From Ligustrum vulgare (taxonomy: Eukaryota; Streptophyta; Magnoliopsida; Lamiales; Oleaceae), in assembly GCA_963555705.1 (NCBI GenBank), contig OY743171.1:26282852-26346851 (forward strand): a stretch of DNA of 64,000 nt, given 5' to 3'. Under the pieces are notes generated by a model. That model was not told the DNA's origin and searched no databases. It saw only the letters and a list, made by a program, of their open reading frames with translations. The translations under genes and the position numbers were made by a program. Below are positions 58,452-64,000 of the stretch, one piece after another (within the stretch, counting starts at the first letter, position 1; each line of letters opens with the position of its first letter).

Positions 58452-59192
58452 TGATGTGATCCAAAGTAGGCATCGAAAGCAGAAATCGAGCCATTGGCGA
58501 CACGACAGTGATTTACATGAGAAACGAAGCAAGCTTCATGTTGGGCTCGAACGAAGAATGAAATTGGGCCACGTTATTTCAAAAGGAAGAAAAAATGTGC
58601 AGCCGGAACTACCACGCGATCGCGTGGTGAAGAGTATCGCGCGATCGCACAATGGCATTAAAATCGAGGCAGAGAGTTTCAAGCGTCTCCACGCGATCGC
58701 GACAAGATGGCTATGCGATCACGCGGTTAATCTGAGTCTAGATTTTTCGCGACTTTTTTTATTTAATTCCGTCTTTAATTATTGTTTCCATAGTTTAGGG
58801 CTCATTAGAGGCTAAACCCAGTTTTAGGTCGTTTTTCATTATATTATTGACAATTTCATTATTGTAAAATAGTTTTGAGATTATTCATATTGTTGAGAGA
58901 TGATTCTCTTGTTGAAAGGTTGAGTTATTCCATTTGGTTTAGAACTTATCAAAGATTAAATATTTTTGGCGTTCACCCCGAACTTATTAAGGAATTAGGC
59001 AATCCTTGTGGTGTTCGACAATTCCAGTTCTTTCCTTCGCATCTTCAATTTCTTGCGTCGTGAGGTTTGGGTTGGAATCCTATCGTCAAATTTAATTATT
59101 GTTTCTTGTGTTTAATTTGATTTAGATATTTCCTAGGTTTTTATTTTAGTTATTCCGCATTTTCGTCGAGATTCCCGAGTGGGATCGCGTCA
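58452..59192 (+). mobile_element. 5' LTR of Ty3/gypsy element (runs off window)
   Basis: It starts TGATGTGATCC and ends GGGATCGCGTCA, followed after two bases by the primer site TGGTATCAGAG (59195-59205). It carries the 16-base palindrome CCACGCGATCGCGTGG at 58612-58627 and three related motifs up to 58725. Confidence 0.75.
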
Positions 59193-59194
59193 TC

Positions 59195-59205
59195 TGGTAT
59201 CAGAG
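59195..59205 (+). promoter_or_regulatory. Primer-binding site (tRNA-Met) of gypsy element
   Basis: TGGTATCAGAG placed two bases after the LTR end. Confidence 0.75.
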
Positions 59206-59581
59206 ATTGGATCTAATTCAGATTCTTGCCTTTTCTTGATTTTTATTGATTTCTTCATGTTCTTCATAGTTTTCCTTGATTTGATCTATTTAAAAATCTA
59301 ATAAAAATTCAAACTTGTTTATTTTAGTCAATTCTTATCCAAATTCAATTCCATTTGTTTCGCTGCACTCATAGTTGAATTTCAGATTAAAAAAAAATCA
59401 AAAATTCCCAAAAAAAAATCCCAAACTTCGAGAATTTATCAATTTTTTTCTACTCTTTTGTGTCTGCCACAAATTCCTTGATTGTTGATCCTTAATTAGT
59501 TCTTGTGTGAAATTTTAGGGGATAGAAGAGTGATACACAAGCGAAAATATACGTGAGGAGAAATTTATTTTGATATTAAAA

Positions 59582-59847
59582 ATGTCTTACAAAGAGGGAT
59601 CTACATCATCATCGTCTGTGGGTGACAAGAAACAACCCAAATTTTCGGATAGAAAATTTGAGCAGGGCAATGATGATATTGCAGCAATGCGGGCACAATT
59701 TGAGAGGTTTATGGCTTAGATGGAGAATCGAGGTGCAGAACGTGAACAAAGACCTTGAGATCAATCTCATAATGGTTATCGGGTTAGGAGATGTAGTAGG
59801 TGTGAGGTTTGTATGGATGATGAGGGCATGGGTAGTGAGAGTGGTAG
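59582..59847 (+). pseudogene. Gypsy gag, N-terminal part
   Basis: The ATG at 59582 opens a Ser-rich start, then QPKFSDRKFEQGNDDIAAMR, with a TAG about 46 codons in and another soon after. The gag is cut at 59847 by the nested LTR element and resumes at 62904. Confidence 0.6.
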
Positions 59848-60609
59848 TGATGTGTTCCTGACCCGCGACAATCGGAGTCATAGCAGGCTTGACAGAAAGT
59901 TAAATATTCAAGCCAAATAAAAGTGCAGTCCAGTCAACCATGTCGGAATTGGATGGATAATATATGTTTTTCGGGTAGAAACAGATCACTGAGCAAGACT
60001 CATGGGCTAAAGCCCTTGAGCCCATTGATTTTAAGGCCAAATTCCATCGTTTGGGGCTTCAAATTGGCAGATCAATGATGCGGACGGAAATTTACTATAT
60101 TTCCATAATTATAAGATTATATTTACTTTGTCTTTATTATTGTTTCCAATTAAATTAGGACTCCATTATGAGAGACTTTTATCTATTCCCTAATTAGATT
60201 AGAATTTATTTAGTTTTCTAAGTAGACTAGGATTTTTATTTTGGTAGCCTATATAAAGGCGTCTTCATTGTAATATTAAAAACAGACTTTGATGATTGAA
60301 TAAAAGAGATTGAATGTTTTTCAATTGTTTAATGTGTGGATTCACATTACAAACCCGAACTTATCAAGATTGATTATCTTGTGGTGTTCAAATATCGAAT
60401 TATCAAATATACGCGAGAGTATTTGTGGCGTTCAAATCAAAGACTTATCAAGGAGATTGGGCAATTCCTTGTGGCATTTCGAAAGTCGTGGTTCTTTATT
60501 CCGCATCGTCGAGCCATCGCGTCGTGAATATTGGGTCATGATTCATCCGTCCAACCACAACCTGAGTTCGAAACTTTTCGGCGTTTCTTCCGCGCTTCGA
60601 ATCTCATCA
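59848..60609 (+). mobile_element. 5' LTR of nested non-autonomous LTR element
   Basis: It starts TGATGTGTTCC and ends CTCATCA. It is about 95 percent alike to 62141-62903 by eye. GGTAG is duplicated at 59843-59847 and 62904-62908. It carries a TATATAAAGG box near 60,250. Confidence 0.92.
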
Positions 60610-60611
60610 TT

Positions 60612-60623
60612 TGGTATCAGAGC
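60612..60623 (+). promoter_or_regulatory. Primer-binding site (tRNA-Met) of nested element
   Basis: TGGTATCAGAGC two bases after the 5' LTR. Confidence 0.9.
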
Positions 60624-61095
60624 TGTACTCTGAATTCAGGTTTTTTATTCTATCCAGTTTAATTCTTATGTTTATCATCGAGTCTGTCATAAGAATTATC
60701 CATATCTTGTTGTTGAGTCTTTCTTTTCTTGAGTGTTCTTCGTGCCAGTAAATTTTTTCAGTTTGATCCATATAAAAATTCAACAAAAATTCAAAAGTGA
60801 CTATTTTGTTCTATTCTTATCCAAATTCTGTGCCATTTGTTTTGTTACATTCGTGTCAAATTTTCGGATTTATATATATAAAAAAAAATTATTTTTTTTA
60901 ATTTATTTTTTTCCGAAAATTCATCCGTTATTCAAAAAAAAAAAAAAAAAAGTTGTTCCAAGATTCAAGAACCACTTTCTTGAATTTCCTTAAATTCTTG
61001 ATATTCATTTCCTTCCAAGTCAACATTAAAATTCGTTCTTGTTGTTTGATGTCTAAATCCTCTTCATTCTTGAATTGTTGAAACTCTACAAAGGA
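60624..61095 (+). other. Leader of the nested element
   Basis: Non-coding, T-rich, with poly-A/T runs. Parts (about 60,760-60,860) are like the leader of the surrounding gypsy element at 59,280-59,390, so the two families are related. Confidence 0.6.
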
Positions 61096-62196
61096 ATGAA
61101 TTATGATCCGGGCTCTTTATTCCAAACTAGATGTTATGTGGATAATAAGGGGTGCAGTTTGGCGATTGATGGAAAGTGTTTTACTAATTTCGTTAGTAGC
61201 ACCGTGATTGAAAAATTAGGATTGCCCCTAGAACTACACTATAAACCTTATAGGATGTCGTGGATGAGGGAGTTTGGGAATTTCAAAGTAACCAAACAAG
61301 TTCTAGTGCCTATCACCCAGGGAATGTATAGTGAGGATGTATGGTGTGATGTAGTGCCATTGAAATCTTATCATATTTTATTGGGAAAACCATGGAGATG
61401 TAGGAGGGAGGCTGTTTATGATAAGAGTATGCACATATACCAATTCCTTAAGAAAGGGAAAACATACGTACTATATGGGTTGACATTAGAGGAAGCACTA
61501 GAAGATTCACGGACGATAAGGAAGGAGAGTGAAAAGTGGTGTAATAGGAGACATCGTGGGGATAATGATATTGAAAAGAAGGAGGGGGAGTTTAAGTTAA
61601 AAACGGATAATCAAACTCCAACATTTGATGAGAGGAATGAATTGGGGGTTGAGGTGGAAGTTCAAGATTTGAGCGTAGAATTGGAAGATCCACATTTGGA
61701 TAGTGATGAGGTAGTGCACGAGCATGGTGATAAAAGTGTGGAGTTAGGAGATGTGGTTGAGTTTGAAGAAGAAAAATTTGAACAAGAAGTTGTAAAAGAG
61801 AAAAGAGGGGAAGAGAAGAGCCTCATGGTTCAAGAAGTGGAGTTGGTGGTGGTTTATCATGAATACAAGGATCCATACCTTGTACCTCATGAAGCTAACA
61901 TGTCCCTCCCCATTTTGTTTAAATCTTTTTTGCAGGTTAATTACGTTTGGAAGCTTCAACCACACTACGTATGGAAAAGAAAGTTCAAGCTCTATCTCTT
62001 CCATGTTTTCCAATCAAATGAGCATAATTTATTGAACTCATGGTATGGAAGAAATAATTTTCCGTTTGATCCAGGAGGTGAAGTGAAACAACAGGAACAA
62101 AGCTATGATACGGGACGAATCATCCTAAAGAAGGAGGGTATGATGTGTTCCCGACCCGCGACAATCGGAGTCATAGCAGGCTTGACAGGAAGTTAA
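61096..62196 (+). CDS. Retropepsin-like protein of the nested non-autonomous element
   Basis: It encodes 366 residues from the ATG at 61096. The first about 110 residues align by eye with the gypsy protease: FQTRCYVDNKGCSLAIDG, then NFVSSTVIEKLGLPLE, CDVVPLKSYHILLGKPW and HIYQFLKKGKTYVL. The catalytic place reads DGKC where the family usually has DGGS, so activity is doubtful. The rest is a highly acidic Glu/Val/Asp-rich region (about 150-260), then a short basic C-terminus. There is no gag, RT, RNase H or integrase. The stop codon lies 56 bases inside the 3' LTR, so the last 18 codons are LTR sequence. It is the only ORF of the element and is uninterrupted. Confidence 0.75.
   Translation: MNYDPGSLFQTRCYVDNKGCSLAIDGKCFTNFVSSTVIEKLGLPLELHYKPYRMSWMREFGNFKVTKQVLVPITQGMYSEDVWCDVVPLKSYHILLGKPWRCRREAVYDKSMHIYQFLKKGKTYVLYGLTLEEALEDSRTIRKESEKWCNRRHRGDNDIEKKEGEFKLKTDNQTPTFDERNELGVEVEVQDLSVELEDPHLDSDEVVHEHGDKSVELGDVVEFEEEKFEQEVVKEKRGEEKSLMVQEVELVVVYHEYKDPYLVPHEANMSLPILFKSFLQVNYVWKLQPHYVWKRKFKLYLFHVFQSNEHNLLNSWYGRNNFPFDPGGEVKQQEQSYDTGRIILKKEGMMCSRPATIGVIAGLTGS
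62128..62140 (+). promoter_or_regulatory. Polypurine tract of nested element
   Basis: AAAGAAGGAGGG directly before the 3' LTR. Confidence 0.85.
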
Positions 62197-62903
62197 ATAT
62201 TCAAGCCAAATAAAAGTGCAGTCCAGTGAACCATGTCAGAATTGGATGAATATTATATGTTTTTCGAGTAGAAACAGATTACTGAGCAAGACTCATGGGC
62301 TAAAGCCCTTGAGCCCATTGATTTTAAGGCCAAATTCCATCGTTTGGGGCTTCAAATTGGCAGATCAATGATGCAGACGGAAATTTACTATATTTCCATA
62401 GTTATAAGATTATATTTACTTTGTCTTTATTATTGTTTCCAATTAAATTAGGACTCCATAATGAGAGATTTTTATATATTCCCTAATTAGATTAGATTTT
62501 ATTTAGTTTTCTAAGTAGACTAGGATTTTTATTTTGGTAGCCTATATAAAGGCGTCTTCATTGTAATATTAAAAACAGACTTTGATGATTGAATAAAAGA
62601 AATTGAATGTTTTTCAATTGTTTAATGTGTGGATTCACATTACAAACCCGAACTTATCAAGATTGATTATCTTGTGGTGTTCAAATATCGAACTTATCAA
62701 ATATTGGCGAGAGTATTTGTGGCGTTCAAATCAAAGACTTATCAAGGAGATTGGGCAATTCCTTGTGGCGTTTCGAAAGCCGTGGTTCTTTATTCCGCAT
62801 CGTCGAGCCATCGCGTCGTGAATATCGGGTCATGATTCATCCGTCCAACCACAACCTGAGTTCAGAACTTTCCGGCGTTTCTTCCGTGCTTCGAATCTCA
62901 TCA
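62141..62903 (+). mobile_element. 3' LTR of nested non-autonomous LTR element
   Basis: Partner of 59848-60609, TGATG...CATCA. It differs by scattered substitutions and a few short indels, so insertion is not very recent. Confidence 0.92.
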
Positions 62904-63821
62904 GGTAGTGTATCCTTGGTTGCAAGTGCGCGAAGGAGGGATAGAGGAGAAAGGTATGGAATAAGCTTTGAAGGGGAACATCGTAATGTTAGGGGGCATC
63001 GTAGAGGTATAGATGTTGAGGATGATAACCTTGGGAAAATTAAAATGAAAATACTCCCGTTCCAGGGTAGGAGTGATCAGGGGGCGTACCTGCATTGGGA
63101 AACAAAGGTTGAACGGCTCTTTGATTGTCATAATTATTCTGAAAAGAAGAAGGTAAAATTAGCAGTGATTGGATTCATAGACTATGCAAATATTTGGTGG
63201 GATCAAATGGTGACGGGTAGGAGGAGGAACCTTGAGGGGCCGGTGGAGACTTGGGGTGTATTAAAGGTCATAATGAGGAAGCGGTTTGTGCTAACTTATT
63301 ATTATAGAGATATTAATCAGAGGTTGCAAGGTCTGACTCAGGGGTTGAGGAGTGTAGAGGATTATCAGAAGGATATGGAGGTGGCGCTGATTCGGGCCAA
63401 TGTAGTGGAGGATTGAGAAGCTACAATGGCCAGGTTTTTTAGTGGGTTGAATAGAGATATTGCCAACATCATTGAGCTGCAACATTACGTGGAATTAGAG
63501 GACATGGTGCATATGGAAATGAAGGTGGAAATGAAACTAAGGCAAAAGGGGGCAGCAAGAAACTCACTGAGTTCTTATCCTACATCACAACTGAAGCAGG
63601 AACACAATGATGACCATGTTCCGAAAAGAAAGGAGGAACCTACAACAAAAGGTAAAAATATTTTTGATTCTCAACCTACTGGGGATAGAAATATTAAGTG
63701 CTTTAAGTGCTTAGGTTATGGTCATATAGCATCCCAGTGTCCAAAAAAAAGGGTAATGTTTTTGCGTGAAAATGGTAACATTAGTTCCGAGGACGAGTTT
63801 AAGGGGATGCCTAGAATATAG
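62904..63821 (+). pseudogene. Gypsy gag, main part with zinc knuckle
   Basis: It resumes the gag after the nested element: a KMKILPFQGRSDQGAYL start, IWWDQMVTGRRRN and the MRKRFVLTYYYRDINQRLQG helix set. A TGA at 63414-63416 is followed in frame by MARFFSGLNRDIANIIEL. A CFKCLGYGHIASQCPKKR zinc knuckle (C-x2-C-x4-H-x4-C) is near 63,700. It ends at 63819-63821. Two stops make it non-functional here. Confidence 0.85.
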
Positions 63822-64000
63822 GATGCTGGGGCTAGTAGTAGTGATGAGGAAGGGTTGACTTATGCTGTTAAAGGTCACTTGTTAATCGGCTTGTCTTTAG
63901 TACTAGAGTTAGGGTGGATGATGTCGGTGAGCAAAGAGATAATCTATTTCACACTAGATGCTTAGTGGGTGAAAAAGTTTGTGGTTTGGTGATTGACGGG
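63822..64000 (+). pseudogene. Gypsy protease start, runs off the window
   Basis: After a frame change near 63,900 the sequence encodes NLFHTRCLVGEKVCGLVIDG, the start of the retropepsin, up to the window end. It is the full-length relative of the protein at 61096-62196. Confidence 0.7.

Overview
The window is nuclear DNA of a flowering plant, most likely a eudicot. It is AT-rich, its genes have spliced structures, and it is full of plant Ty1/copia and Ty3/gypsy elements, LINEs, Helitrons, MITEs and microsatellites. I see no rRNA, tRNA, CRISPR or prokaryotic features. The species cannot be named from the sequence alone.

Only two host genes are well supported. One is a spliced plant-specific single-pass membrane protein at 5286-7274 (+), with a probable one-base indel in its third exon. 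The other is a two-domain Agenet/Tudor-like protein at 15402-15890 (-). Weaker exon-like pieces lie at 18948-19157, 23722-23962, 24551-24697 and 55627-55666, all on the minus strand.

Layout, left to right. 0-1.1 kb: a BED zinc-finger remnant and coiled-coil scraps. 2.4-4.1 kb: a gypsy-type LTR with palindromic CGCGATCGCG motifs. 4.7-7.3 kb: the membrane-protein gene. 8.0-12.4 kb: a LINE split by a 2.8 kb LTR-like insertion with a perfect target duplication. 14.2-14.8 kb: a Tourist-like MITE. 15.4-15.9 kb: the Agenet gene. 17.9-23.4 kb: a minus-strand Helitron holding a plus-strand Helitron. 24.8-44.5 kb: a decayed copia element whose 3' LTR is split twice, first by a solo gypsy-type LTR that itself holds an endogenous pararetrovirus, then by a second copy of the plus-strand Helitron. 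46.0-50.3 kb: a second LINE split by a solo LTR. 50.9-54.4 kb: a younger, 5'-truncated copia element. 58.5-64 kb: a gypsy element running off the window, with a complete 3.1 kb non-autonomous LTR element inside its gag.

The most interesting object is the pararetrovirus at about 29.7-39.4 kb (minus strand). It has the Caulimoviridae coat zinc finger, a 30K-type movement protein, reverse transcriptase and RNase H, a tRNA-Met primer site, and a promoter with TATA box, as-1-like element and poly(A) signal. Four features look unusual. Two complete-looking retropepsin domains lie back to back, one after the movement protein and one before RT. A cassette of four or five small ORFs lies downstream of the promoter but not beside the primer site. 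One of those small ORFs is tandemly duplicated. The 3'-most ORF is not recognisable as a transactivator. If the copy is one circularly permuted genome, that genome would be about 9.6 kb, large for the family. The copy is broken by a few stops and frameshifts and is not intact.
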